From Mangifera indica (taxonomy: Eukaryota > Streptophyta > Magnoliopsida > Sapindales > Anacardiaceae): a DNA stretch of 64,000 bases. Location of the stretch: assembly GCF_011075055.1 (NCBI RefSeq), contig NC_058153.1:2418001-2482000 (forward strand), given 5' to 3'. A program made the translations under genes and the position numbers. Below the pieces are notes generated by a model. That model did not search any database, was not told the DNA's origin, and saw only the letters and a program-made list of their open reading frames with translations. Shown here piece after piece: positions 43,501-55,319 of the stretch. The first letter of the stretch is position 1; each line of letters starts with the position of its first letter.

Positions 43501-45096
43501 GTGAAATTTGTGGAGAGATTGGGTTACTTTGTTATCGGCCACAGCTTTTTACAGTGCGGACAAAACGATTGAGCCAACTGTTACGGCTGGACCGTACGAC
43601 ATTCCTGAATATTGTTCAAGCTAATCTTGGTGATGGAACGGTAATCATCAATAATCTTCTCCAGGTTTGTATATTTGGGATGCCATATGTTCATCTAACT
43701 GTATGTAGGACAGTTGGGAGATCACAAAATATTTTGATGCTCAATACAATCGGTTCTGGTTTTTTTTTTTTTTGGGCTGGTCAGCATTTGAAAGATCTCC
43801 AAGTCCAGGACCCAACTATGGAGGGAATTTTTATTGAGACTGAGAACATGCTAGCTCATGGGAGAATGGACTTACCTCTCAGTCTATGTTTTGCTGCACA
43901 TAGAGCAGATGATTTACTGTTGCATCAGCTGTTGAAACGAGGCCTTGATCCAATTGAATCAGACAACAATGGAAGAAAACCTCTGGTTTGTGAAACTCGT
44001 CCTCTCTTATTTCTGCTGAAATTAATATCTGATCACAGAAACTAATTTTTTCTTTTTGCCTTTATGAACTTTTTCTATATGACATAGCATATAGCAGCAT
44101 CAAAAGGAAGTGAAAATTGTGTGCTCCTCCTACTCGATTACGGCGCAGATCCTAACTGCAGAGGTATGCCCATAAATAAGTAAATAATTGGGTTTGTATT
44201 GCATCTGTGTTAACCCATAAATGATATATTAATGTTCATATATGGCAGACTCAGAGGGTAATGTACCATTATGGGATGCAATGCTGGGAAATCATGAACA
44301 TGTGATTAACCTTCTTATGGACAATGGTGGAAACCTTAAATCTGGAGATATGGGTCACTTTGCATGCACTGCTGCTGAGAAGAACAACTTGGAATTACTT
44401 AAAGAAATCGTTCGCCATGGTGCGGATGTCACAAAGCCTAGGAACAATGGCTCCACTGCTCTCCACGTTGCAGTTTGTGAAGACAACATTGAAATAGTCA
44501 GATTTCTCTTAGACCAGGGGGCTGACATTGATAAACCAGATGTCCATGGCTGGACCCCAAGGGAGCTAGCTGATCAGCAGGGACATGAGGATATACAACT
44601 CATTTTCCAATCTTTTAAGGAGACTAGAACTCGGCCTATTGGCAGGTTTACAAGTGAACCAGCTATTAGTGGTTTAGCCAAAGAAGGTTCGTTTCGATCT
44701 ACCGCTGGGACATGCAACCAGAGTTGTCCACGGCGCGGGACTAATAACTTCCACAATTCATTGTTTGGAATAATGTCAGCTGCTCACGCAGTGGAGAAAG
44801 ACTTACTTTTTTCAGGTAATCATTCTAAGCATGTCATGGCTGTTAGTGTTAATTCTACAAGAGTGACAATTAGTTGTCCAGAAAGGGGAGTAATCACAGG
44901 AAAGCTTGTGCTACTTCCAGCAAGCTTGCAGAAACTACTTGAAATTGGTGCTAAAAAATTTGGGATCTCAGCAGGTAAAATTTTAAGTAAAGAAGGAGCT
45001 GAAATTGATAATATAGATGTTATTAAAGACGGCGATCATCTTATTTTTGTCAGTGATGGTGATCATAGCTCCTTGAACCGTGGGACTACTGTGTAA
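40550..45096 (+). CDS. AKT1: AKT1-type inward-rectifying K+ channel (intact copy)
   Basis: Ten exons: 40550-40737, 41763-42128, 42206-42263, 42361-42681, 42810-43154, 43322-43354, 43479-43664, 43785-43985, 44088-44163, 44249-45096. They total 2,622 bp, 873 aa (Arabidopsis AKT1 is 857), all phases consistent. Domains: N-terminus with [16 protein letters not shown] and [15 protein letters not shown]1-S6 (about 64-300) with S4 [15 protein letters not shown] near 170 and selectivity filter TTVGYGD near 264; cyclic-nucleotide-binding-like domain (about 378-500); ankyrin repeats (about 525-700); acidic KHA domain (about 800-873). AKT1 is the plasma-membrane K+ uptake channel of root cells, activated by CBL1/9-CIPK23 phosphorylation. 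The residues match AKT1, not SKOR/GORK or KAT. Intron 6 is GC-AG. A TATA box and upstream ORF precede it. The unit A sister is frameshifted. Confidence 0.95.
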
Positions 45097-45099
45097 TTT

Positions 45100-46421
45100 C
45101 TGTTTTTGTTTTTCTGCTACATGCAAATCTAGCCAAGTTATTGGATTGGGTGGATCAGAAGAAAGCTATCAGTCACCTCACCTCTCTTATTCATTGTTTT
45201 ATTCAGTTTTATGTATCAAAATTAAGTAATGTTATTTTTTTACATATTTTTAGTATGTAATATTTGTATACAGGAAATATATCATGGTGTGAATAAGTTT
45301 TATTTTATTATTAATTTAAAATAATTTAATTATATAATGATATATTATTTGTATACTAAAAATATATACCTATAGTTTTATTAATTAAAACTTTGACAAG
45401 CAAGTGTTTGCACTGGGAAGTGTATTATGTAGATAAAGAGAAGTTAGACAGGAATCGACCCGAGGGCGAAAATCGTCGGATGAGATTTCATTAATCAAAG
45501 TAACAGCATTACACTTGAGCTTTAGTTCAGGTTTTCCTGTAAATTAGTACGCTGGGTGACTCGCTTAGAAGGAAAGGCAGCAACAACAGTTCTCGTATTC
45601 CTTGGCAGATGGTAGCCACCTAATTTTTGATATTTTGTATTAAATATTATATAATATGGTATAATTTTAAATAATAAAATATTTTAATTATAAACATATT
45701 TAAAAATTTAAAAATTTTCATATATATTATCACTATATCATTATTTTCTCTAAAAAAGTCTCTCAATTCATATCGATAATATATATTATATCATAAGATA
45801 TGTATCATATTATATGATATATCTATTGTATCATATTAATTCAATACATCTCATAATACATATTATTTTTTTCTGTATCATATCATAAGATATTGATAAG
45901 TATTTTTTAGAGGTTATCAATAGTTATATAAAGAAAAAAAAAAGTACTACATATACAAACAAATTATATAAAATTATTCCTACAACTTATATGGTAAGAT
46001 CTAATTGAATGATTTTAAATTGAAAAAAAAATATATAAAATCTGATTGAATAATTTTGAATTAAGAGAAAAAGTTTATGATGTTCTTGTTTCGAAACATA
46101 CAAACTCATGCATGTATCACGACTTTTAGTTCTCTCACATGCCACAGCCATGTATGTATCAGAGTGACAAAATTATCAAAGACATGGCAGGGCAACCAAA
46201 CATTTTCAAGCAAAGCAATGCATATAACTGCACAGATATTTATGAAACCCCATTTTCCTCATTATCAGCTTTGCACAATTTAGAGAAAAATGCTAACATT
46301 CTTTTTATTCCTTGCTATAGCAAACAAAATTTGCCATGCAAATATACACTGTAGCTTTTCCATGCTGAAAGATTTCAAACATTACAGATACATTGTGTAT
46401 AACTTACCCTCCCATCCATCA
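45100..46421. other. Intergenic between AKT1 and RING-CH (convergent 3' ends)
   Basis: Contains both 3' regions, the unrecognised block at 45400-45620 shared with unit A, and AT-rich simple sequence. Plus-strand ORFs at 46077-46354 lie in the presumed RING-CH 3' UTR and are not supported. Confidence 0.5.
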
Positions 46422-49400
46422 TTACAAAAGCTTCATCGTTTTTAGACGTTCTTCATGTTTCAGATCCAGTTTAGGCGGTGTGTAACTACCATGAAGATCC
46501 TCCACAATGTACTCCTACGAAAGGTTTTAAACAGTGAGTGTTCGATGACTCAAGTATTGAAGCATCATTGTCTACGAAATCTACTTTACCCTATCAAGTA
46601 TCTGTAAGGTACAAAAAACAATTTTTTACAGGATAGGTGTGATTCGGTGATTACCTTTGTAAGCTCTCTTTTGGTGAGAATGTGGTAGTGTCGCTGCCAG
46701 ATCTTCTGAATAGCCATTGTGGCGGCAAGGAAACCGTAGGCTATGCCAAGAATGGCGAAAATGACAACAAAAACAATAACTAGGAAAAGCATGCTTCCAT
46801 AGACGCAGGAAAAACAATCCAAAATACCCAGCCATAGCAGCAGTTTTGGCAGTTAGTCATCCGTGGGTCATTAGTGCTCAGGGAGGAACAATGTAGTATG
46901 AGCCCAAAAAATCCAAGCAGCACAAAGAAGGCCATGACCCCTGATATTGTTCAAACAGACCATATTAGAAAACATGTGTCTATTGGATAAAAGCACACAG
47001 AGATGCATCAGGAATTTCTACATGTCACTCCTTGTACCCAGCATTCTAGACACCATGCAGGTAGAACGATCAAACAATGGCACACAATGACAAATGGAAC
47101 AACAAAATTAGGTTCCATATCAAATATTCAAAATAAGAATATGATGACAAATATGAAGCATTTCAAACAGTCAATTGAGATTAGAAATAAGGTATTTCCA
47201 ATCAAATATGCGTATATATATTACTGAATTTAAAAATTTTACCTATACAATAGTAAAATGGAATAGGATGCTTTGACAGGATACGGTCCCAACCATCACT
47301 GAATGAATTCCTGAAGGTCCCATCCTTATCCATGAGGTAGGCAAAACCGCCCATTGCAGCTATCACCTGCAAAAATAGACAATACTACTTTTACATAACA
47401 GCGAGTGGAAATTCAGTACTGATCTTCAGAAAAGACCAATCTAAAACTTGCTTTCCTTTTGGAAATGGTATAAAACTATAAATCAAAACTCATTGCAGAA
47501 AAATGAAGGCTCCAATCTAAAACTCGCTTTTCTTTTGGAAATGGTATAAAACTATAAATCAAAACTCATTGCAGCAAAATGGAGGCTAGGACGATATACG
47601 CAGGACCTAAACAATAATTTAACACGAAAATGATATCATTAATAAGCTTACACATTCATTTACTTAACATCAAAGAAAAAAAAAGCAGTACAGTAAAAAA
47701 TGAAATAATTGTGAAATTAAAAAAAATGATCAATATTTCTAGAATCCAAAATATTGATAAGGCTTCCGAAATGACACAGGAAAGTAATGTGGCACAGTCT
47801 TGTTTTAATCAGTAACACAGTCAACTCTAGTTATCTTATCAAAAAACCTATGCTAAACGTTTTAAGCCTCAAGCAATGCAATTTTTTCCTTCCATATAGA
47901 TTTTCATCATGTGAACCATGGATTACACCAACCAATATTAGGCAATTACCTTTAGCGGTGGTCTCCCATAATTTACTTAAAGACTTGAATCAGATCATAT
48001 AAGTCAAAAAAGCTATCATATCAATAGTTTTAGAAGTAATTTTATTGATTGATGTACATTCCCATGCTACCAATACAACTTGAACACACTTGTTAAATTA
48101 CACGGTCAAAAAAGGAAGGATCAGAAAAATTAGACGGATACACTGAGTTACAGTAAAATTAAGTGAAGGAAATATTTCAGGAAACAGCTGAAAACATTTG
48201 AAACTTTGGAAATAAACATAAAAAGCAGTTTCTTATTTCCTTAAATTATTAGTTTCCTGAAGGCAAAAATTACTCAAACTAGATTCAATGCTTAGTTAAT
48301 GAAGAATGGGTTTGTTCATGCACCCTTTTACATGTTGGAGTGGATAGCAAGATTACTCACAGTTTGTACAGCTAAAAATACAAAGAACACATCCCTTGCC
48401 ACAAACATCCTGAATTTTAGTTGGCGCCAAGAGTTGTCCTCAAACAATTCAACTCGAAGGTGAAATTGGGCTTTGCAGGTTGTGCAGTGCGAAAAAGCAA
48501 ATCCTTCCTATAAAGGGAAACAGGGAAGGTAGAGGATTAATATTAGACCATCAACAAATAAAAAAAATGCAAAAAACTATTCAAAATTAATTTGCATTGC
48601 ATCCTTAAAAGGCTTGAAAAAGAATTATACTCAACCTTAACTGATCGCCAATGATCAAGACAGGAACGGTGAACAAACTGCTGAGTGCCTTTGCACATGC
48701 ATGGAGATATCAGTTCATCCTCTATGACATTAAGTAACAACCATTAGGCCAAAGAAAAAGAAGATGCTCATTCAAGAAAACCTTCCACAAGAAAATAACA
48801 ATTATGCACCAGTACACTGAAAATGGGTACTTATGACATGGCCAAGAGAAAAGCAAACAGAAATAAACAACTTTTAACTGTCACCCTGCATCTCTAACAC
48901 AAAGGAGGTGTGTGCATTGGAATTGAGCTTTACATCTATTTGATTTTAATCACTTATGTACCAAACTAAGATCTTACTAGCATAAAAGTAGAGTTCAACT
49001 AAATCATCTAAACAAGGTGAAGAGCATATTAAACATGATAGAAATGCATATGTATTTCGTAATTGAGAAACGAAAATCCCCAAAAATGTTAATTAATGAT
49101 GAATCTATCATTATCACATTAGAATTAAATTTTCTGTGTCTATGTGATAAAGGCAGGACCACCTGCCAGAGTATCAAACAGTATTGATTGCCGCCATGTT
49201 TGTTAAGCTAACCAAGAGTATTAGGCATAATCCTAGCAAATTACTTCAATTGTTGCATATATAATTATAACAATTAAATCCTTTCACGGTACGCAAGAAA
49301 TAAAAAGTCCGAACAGTCACAAATACAAACATATTTTAATCCAAAACTAGAATCCTCGCATAACACTGCTCAAATAAATTAGAACATTGAAAAGGGAATA

Positions 49401-49635
49401 TAATCATAAAACCGAAGCAATTGCAATCACCTGGTTCGCCGTCGCATTCAAGGCAAATACGACAGCAAGGAACGGAGCCATCCTCAAGGTCTTGATTCTC
49501 AACGTCTTGAATCACAATCAAAGAGGGGCTCTCAATTAAACCAGAACTTGCCGGTTGCTCATGTTTCTCCAGCAAAGGATCCACATCGGTAGGCTTCCGT
49601 TCATCAAGCGTCTCCAGCTGTAATTCCCCGTCCAT
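46422..49635 (-). CDS. RING-CH (MARCH-type) membrane E3 ubiquitin ligase gene, frame broken in exon 5
   Basis: Six exons on the minus strand: 49635-49431, 48721-48636, 48507-48361, 47366-47243, 46940-46655, 46514-46422. Exons 1-3 encode a C4HC3 RING-variant finger (CCRICLEC, SPCMCKGTQQFVHRSCLDHW, FSHCTTCKAQF), which recruits ubiquitin-conjugating enzymes. Exons 3-5 encode hydrophobic helices (VFFVFLAVQT, VMAFFVLLGFFGLILHCSSL, LVIVFVVIFAILGIAYGFLA). Exon 6 ends EYIVEDLHGSYTPPKLDLK...LL-stop. Structure fits the plant RING-CH family of about 310 aa. In exon 5 three indels relative to unit A (CCCC to CCC, AAAA to AAAAA, GGGCAAA to GGAAAA, 46785-46835) cause a stop after ACFS, removing the last helices. 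The three lie within 50 bp in homopolymers, so sequence error is plausible. Intron 3 carries a 76-bp tandem repeat. Confidence 0.75.
47436..47587. repeat. 76-bp tandem duplication in RING-CH intron 3
   Basis: The stretch starting CCAATCTAAAACT(T/C)GCTTT occurs at 47436 and 47512, with few differences. Intronic, no coding effect. Confidence 0.85.
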
Positions 49636-49895
49636 TGCTCGTCCACTTCGAAAACAAAATACAAAACCCTAAAAATGAATGTTACAAATATCGAAACAGG
49701 TCCGATTATTGAAATTACGTGGATATCGTCGGTATTAAACAAATCACCTAAAAATTGCAGAGAATGACAAAGAATAATTCAGTTGACCTTTCTCGCAGGT
49801 CGTTGATTAATTCCAGGATCGGCCCCAAGCATAGAGGCTCTTATCTAGATGGAGCGCAGTGAACATAGTAACAGAATATTTCGGGCTCAACAAAA

Positions 49896-49970
49896 TGGGC
49901 CTTATTAATTTTTAGATCACACCATAACACCTCGGCCTTCTCCGTTTTAGGCCAGAAGTTAGGTTGGGCC
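49896..49970 (-). promoter_or_regulatory. Two site II-type TGGGCC elements upstream of RING-CH
   Basis: TGGGCC at 49896-49901 and 49965-49970, 260-335 bp upstream of the RING-CH start. Site II (TGGGCY) elements bind TCP factors in promoters of broadly expressed plant genes. They suggest the promoter side of the gene is intact. Confidence 0.4.
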
Positions 49971-50094
49971 TTCCACATCTCTTTACGATCTATTGCATAG
50001 GATTCTCACATTTATCAGTATCCTACAATACATGATATATATTTTATGATATAAAATAATACAATATAAATGTAAAATGATACATAGTATGAAA

Positions 50095-51822
50095 TGTATT
50101 GAATTAATATGATACAATAAACGTATCTTACAATACGATAAATATCATCGATACGAATTAATACATTTTTTAGAGAAAATGATTGTATAATAGAAGTATA
50201 TATGAAAATTTTTAATGTGTTTATGATAGTTTTTAAATTGATGATATGTTAATTATATTTTAAATTATTTTATTAATATTTTACTATTTTATTTTTTAAA
50301 AGTCATATCATATGATACGATACAATAATCAATACATAATATGAAAAATTAGATTTTTGATATACGATACTATACATAATTTAACTACCATTCTCACCTG
50401 TCAATGTCAAGGGGACTTGAATTTAAGATCAATTTTATATATCACTAGTTTTTTATTTTTCATTATTGAAATACAAGAGTTTTATTTAGAGATAGGGTAA
50501 ATGCTAAATATTTTAATTTCTCGTTTATATAAGAAAAGTCTTTTTCATACCTCTGATATAGGGATGACAAGAATCCTTATTCCTCAAGGAAAATTTCTCC
50601 CTCTCCTTCCTCATCCCAATGGAAAAAGTCTTTATACTATCTCTTTTCTATCTTCGTTAAAAAAATAATAAAATATTTATGTAATGTCAAATATATTTGT
50701 AATAATTTAGAACTTTTAAAAATAATTTAAATAGATAAGAGTTTAAAAAACATATAAAGAAGAGATGGGTCAAACAGAGAACGGGTTTAAGATATATTCA
50801 TTCTTATTCTCATTTCATATTTGACTTTGAAAATTTTAACCATCTTTATCATTATTATCGCCCCCATGATTAACGGGAATGACTTGCCATTTGGTAAGGG
50901 ATGAATGAAGACTTTATTTTGAAAGCGAAATTGTCATATTTTAATCCAAATACAAACATATTTTAGAGAAAATGTCATATTTGAATTAACACGATGCAGT
51001 AAACATATCTTACAATACGATAAATATCATCGATACGAATTAATACATTTTTTAGAGAAAATGATTATATAATAGAAGTGTATATGAAAATTTTAAAAAT
51101 TTTTAATGTGTTTATGATATTTTTTAAATTAATAATGTGTTAATTATATTTTTTAATTATTTTATTAATATTTTACTATTTTATTTTTTAAAAGTCATAT
51201 TATACAATACAAAACAATACTCAATACATAATATGAAAAATTATATTTTTAATATACGATACTATACACAATTTAACCACCATTCTCACATGTCAACGTT
51301 GAGGGGCCTTGAATTTAAGATCTATTTTATATATCACTAGTTTTCTATTTTTCCTTATTTAAGAATTTTATTTAGAGATAGGGTAAACTCTAAATACTTT
51401 AATCTCTCGCTCCTATAAGAAAAACCTTTTTTCCACCTTCGATATAGGGATGACAAGAATCTTTATTCCTCAAGGAAAATTTCTCCCTCTCCTTCTTCAT
51501 CCCGATGGGAAAAGTCTTTATACTTTCTCTTTTTTATCTTCGATAGAAAAATAATAAAATATTTATGTAATGTTAAATATATTTGTAATAATTTAAAACT
51601 TCTAAAAATAATTCAAATATATAGAGTTTAAAAAACATATTAAGAGGAGACGAGCTAAATAGCGAACAAGTTTAAGATATATCTATTTTTATCCTCATTT
51701 CATATCTGATTTTAAAGATTTGAACCATCTCTATCATTATCGTTGCCCCATGATTAACGGGAATCACTTGCCGTTTGGAAAGGGATGAATGAAGACTTTA
51801 TTTTGAAAGCGAAATAGTCATC
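50095..51822. repeat. Tandem duplication of about 0.88 kb
   Basis: Two direct copies (about 50095-50938 and 50975-51822), offset 882-884 bp; landmarks TTACAATACGATAAATATCA at 50128/51010 and ACTTGCC(A/G)TTTGG at 50882/51766. Each includes AGGGATGACAAGAATC...CTCCCTCTCC, resembling the hAT-type MITE at 38028. Non-coding. Confidence 0.85.
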
Positions 51823-53300
51823 TCTAATTTCGATCATAAGAGTCCAAGTCAACTTCGTGCACGTTCATCAATTTATGGCCTCTCGATATTAAGTAGTTAG
51901 TTTGGACTTAAATGCAGAGAGTGATGGTAGTACCATGGTTTTCCAAGCGTTCACACATTTCAAAATTCTTGTTGGAACAGTGAAAAGCAAGGCGAACAAG
52001 ACTGGGATTCGATCAGAATTTCAATTGGACCACCATGTTCTACATTTACGTCTGAGACCTGTTGGAATATATATGCAGCCATTTATTATATCATTGTAAT
52101 TATTTCCAGAGATTCGCAAGTCAATGTAAGCAGCGCTTTAGAGCCACGAAGTTGCCTCCTTCCATGGAGCAAACACAAAACAATGGGCCATCCATACGAA
52201 ATAAATAAGATCATCTTTTTGTTCAAAATAAAGATACTCTTTTTCTTGAGAAAATCAGTTTCATTAGAGGGTAGAGTTGATTAGGAGAAAGAGATAAACC
52301 GAAAAAAGGAAAGTCAACATGCGAAAATTATTATTTTTTGAAATTTTAAATAAAAAATTTATTAAATTTTTAAATTGAGAAGAAAAATATAATAAAATTT
52401 TAATTTTTTGATTTTTTTTGTTAAATGATAATTTTATTTTTAACATCTAAGATTTTTAATAAATTTTTATTTATTTATAAAATTTTGTATTTTTAAAAAT
52501 TAAATGGTGTGAATGTGAGATTTCGCTTAACTTTAGGTGGTAACAAACCGTTTTGCCAATGAATAATTATTGGGCCAGTAATGTTTTACAGCTTTTATTT
52601 TTCTATTACAAATTATCAAGTCAACATTCATGTCATGTATTACGTTGTGTGTATATGAATGAATTACACGTTCCGACGCAAAGTTTGGCCCGAAAGCACT
52701 TTCCACCCCTTATAGCATAAACAATATTTTTTTCACTCAAAATCAATACCAATTAATAAAAAAATTTAATAGTGTAAGGGTAAAATAATAATTTTAAAAA
52801 TAAAAATAACCATTTTATAATCTCACCATCACCAATAGTAAATTCAATGTCAAATGGAGTAGAAAAAATTGATATCAGTGGGATGAACTACCAAAAACTA
52901 TAATCGATATCGAAGAGAGTTGAAAATGAGGAAATTGACTCATCGAGAGAGTTGTCAAATTTGATCGTCATGAAATGAGGTGAAAACGACAATATCATAG
53001 GGAGAATACTATGAAAATGGATCAATTAATATTATAAATGTATGTAGAAATTGAATTAATCCCATAAATGAGTTATTGAAAGTGAGATTATTGATTTAGT
53101 TCTAAAAAAGAAGTTGGTGCTTGTGAATAAAAATGGAAAGGAAAAAGTTTTAATGTAAATTAAATATTTATATTTTTTAATTTTATTAATTTAGAATAAT
53201 TAATATTATATATTTGAAAAGTTAAATATTTAAAAATAATAATTTCACACCTTAATAATATTTTTGAATCTTTTTCTTTTAATAAAGTTTGATTTACGTA
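51823..53300. other. Intergenic, transposon remnants; no gene seen
   Basis: 51980-52210 resembles 23550-24540. 52250-52570 resembles the 2190-2640/31480-31960 repeat family and ends CGTTTTGCC. AT-rich otherwise. The ORF at 51902-52099 has no recognisable content. Confidence 0.45.
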
Positions 53301-53307
53301 AATATAT

Positions 53308-53315
<8 letters not shown>

Positions 53316-53354
<39 letters not shown>

Positions 53355-53380
53355 AAAATATATATATATATATATATATA
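53316..53380. repeat. Microsatellite (AC)n-(TA)n
   Basis: (CA)n at about 53316-53352 followed by (TA)n at about 53359-53380. Confidence 0.95.
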
Positions 53381-53631
53381 CATATATAAATAAATTATAT
53401 ATAGATATTTTTATAATAAATAATTTAGTGTAAGAATAATTTGTTATTATATAAAAAATAATTTTAATTAAAAATAATATAATATAAATTTATATTATAA
53501 CATATTATTTATATATCTAATTATTTACTTAAAACATACGAATATATATAATTATTCTAAATTATATCACTTCATGACCACATTAAACCATTTGATGAAG
53601 CTTCCAAAGCCAGGAAGCACGCAGGAAAGTT

Positions 53632-53738
53632 CCCACAATAATGAAAGTTTTGTTGTGGATTGGTAATCCAATTTGACTATATTTCCCACAATAATGAAAG
53701 TTTTGTTATGGATTGGTCATCCAATTTGACCATATTGA
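53632..53738. repeat. 53-bp direct repeat, two copies
   Basis: CCCACAATAATGAAAGTTTT occurs at 53632 and 53685 with following DNA nearly identical. The duplicate region C1 (25300-25360) has one copy, so this expansion is later. Confidence 0.8.
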
Positions 53739-54363
53739 TTTTAGAAGCAAAGAATATCAAGCAACCAATCATAAGGTTATGGAAATAAAATAGCACAAAT
53801 TATTACGCTATTCAAATAATCTAGCATGCTTGTAAGAAGGGAAATATATTCTTTCTTGCCACTAATTATTACCCATAATATACATGAATACTTTGGTTAG
53901 CCATTATGAAAATTTAAAAGTAATATTATCAATATATAAATAAGTATGTATTTATATATGTCATTATGTGATTAGATGTTACCGTATCTTTAATTCAAAA
54001 TCACTCAATTATATGATAATACAGATTAATGTGAACTCATTTATATACTCAAAATAAATACATAATTTTATTGAAAATTTAACATATAAAAATATTTATT
54101 TCAATCAAAATACATAATTAAAAAAAAAATGCAAGCTAAAAATATACTCTAGAAATTCTCTTACAACGATGATATTATAAGACTTAGCAATCATCTTCTG
54201 ATGATCGTGTTCATCAAAAGAATGACGGAGAGCCTTTAGGGTTTATTTTAAAATCTTCGCAGTTATGTTCATACCCCCACAAAGAGCAAGCATTCTTTGT
54301 CCTAAAGACGATGAGCCTTCGCATACCTTCTTCCAAACTCAAACCCTTGCTTTAACTGTTGAT

Positions 54364-54367
<4 letters not shown>

Positions 54368-54408
<41 letters not shown>
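54368..54408. repeat. Microsatellite (TA)n
   Basis: About 20 uninterrupted TA units. Confidence 0.95.
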
Positions 54409-54409
<1 letters not shown>

Positions 54410-54701
54410 CACCCTACATTCCAAGAGAAATATATACAATCAGTAAGAAAAATATTTGTAACACAATATTTAATCAATAAAACTGTATGCACCTATTTTA
54501 GATACATAAATAAATATATAGTTATATGTGTCATCATGTGATTAGATGATTATAAATTAATGATAAAACAACATTCAATCATGTGATAACATATATAATT
54601 ATGTATATATTTGTGTATCTAAACTTGGTATGCATAATATTACTCTTATTTAAGTATTGCATAGATATTTAGAGGGAGAGAGAGAGGGGACTAGTAGGAA
54701 A

Positions 54702-55237
54702 TTACTGTTGAAATTCAATATTGATGGAAGAAGCGGTGGAGGAGGAGTTGGTGACGGCGGCAAAGGCGGCCTGTGACAAAACAACGGTGGTGCCAGAATC
54801 AGAAGGCTGAGAGGCAGACTGAAGAGCATATTCAACAATCTTGATTTGAATAGTGACGCCGGCTAAGCAAGTGTTGGGCTCCGAGGCGCTTATGCATCTC
54901 ACCAAATATTGTCTCCCACAAGAAGCGCCATTGTCCCATACGCCATCACCTGCGGCTCCGAACAGATTGCTCGTCGGAAACTGCGTTTGATCGTTGCCAT
55001 AGCACGCTGTGGCTGTACGTATATGTGTAAGTATGTATCGAAGTTAAATTTATTAGCAGTGAGGCAAAAGGCCTTGAATCTGATGAAATGCGGGTGAAAT
55101 TTGTATATATACTTACGTAAATACGGCGGAGCATACCACGCGGCCGTGCCCACATCGGCGTAAGAGATGTAGATGAAAAGCTGCAGCCATAAAACAAGGA
55201 TGATGGCGATGAACTGCAATGGCTGTGGCCTCGGCAT
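54702..55237 (-). CDS. EG45-like domain / plant natriuretic peptide-like secreted protein
   Basis: Two exons, 55237-55117 and 55012-54702, give 143 aa (intron GTAAGT...TACAG). Residues 1-27 (MPRPQPLQFIAIILVLWLQL, FIYISYA) are a signal peptide. The mature part starts DVGTAAWYAPPYLPTACYGN and contains SNLFGAAGDGVWDNGASCGR, QYLVRCISA, then a hydrophilic core ending SSINIEFQQ. These blocks identify the single-domain barwin/expansin-like EG45 family that includes plant natriuretic peptide A, a systemically mobile apoplastic peptide affecting water and ion homeostasis. Cysteines expected for the fold (CYG, CGR, RCI, TC) are present, and length is typical. All splice phases agree. The dead paralogue is at 26024-26515. 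Expression cues were not evaluated beyond an upstream AT-rich region. Confidence 0.9.
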
Positions 55238-55319
55238 TTCTGCAGCAAGAAGAGATCTCCAAGAATTGGCTTCCGTGTGGCTATTATCCTATAGGAGATA
55301 ACTTGTTCGTCCCTGTAGT

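Larger units (their letters stand above)
34210..47370. repeat. Segmental duplication unit B (sister of 3060-15606)
   Basis: About 13.1 kb, colinear with unit A as listed there. On the right it continues uninterrupted into the rest of the RING-CH gene, so B (or its progenitor) is the original arrangement. Confidence 0.9.
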
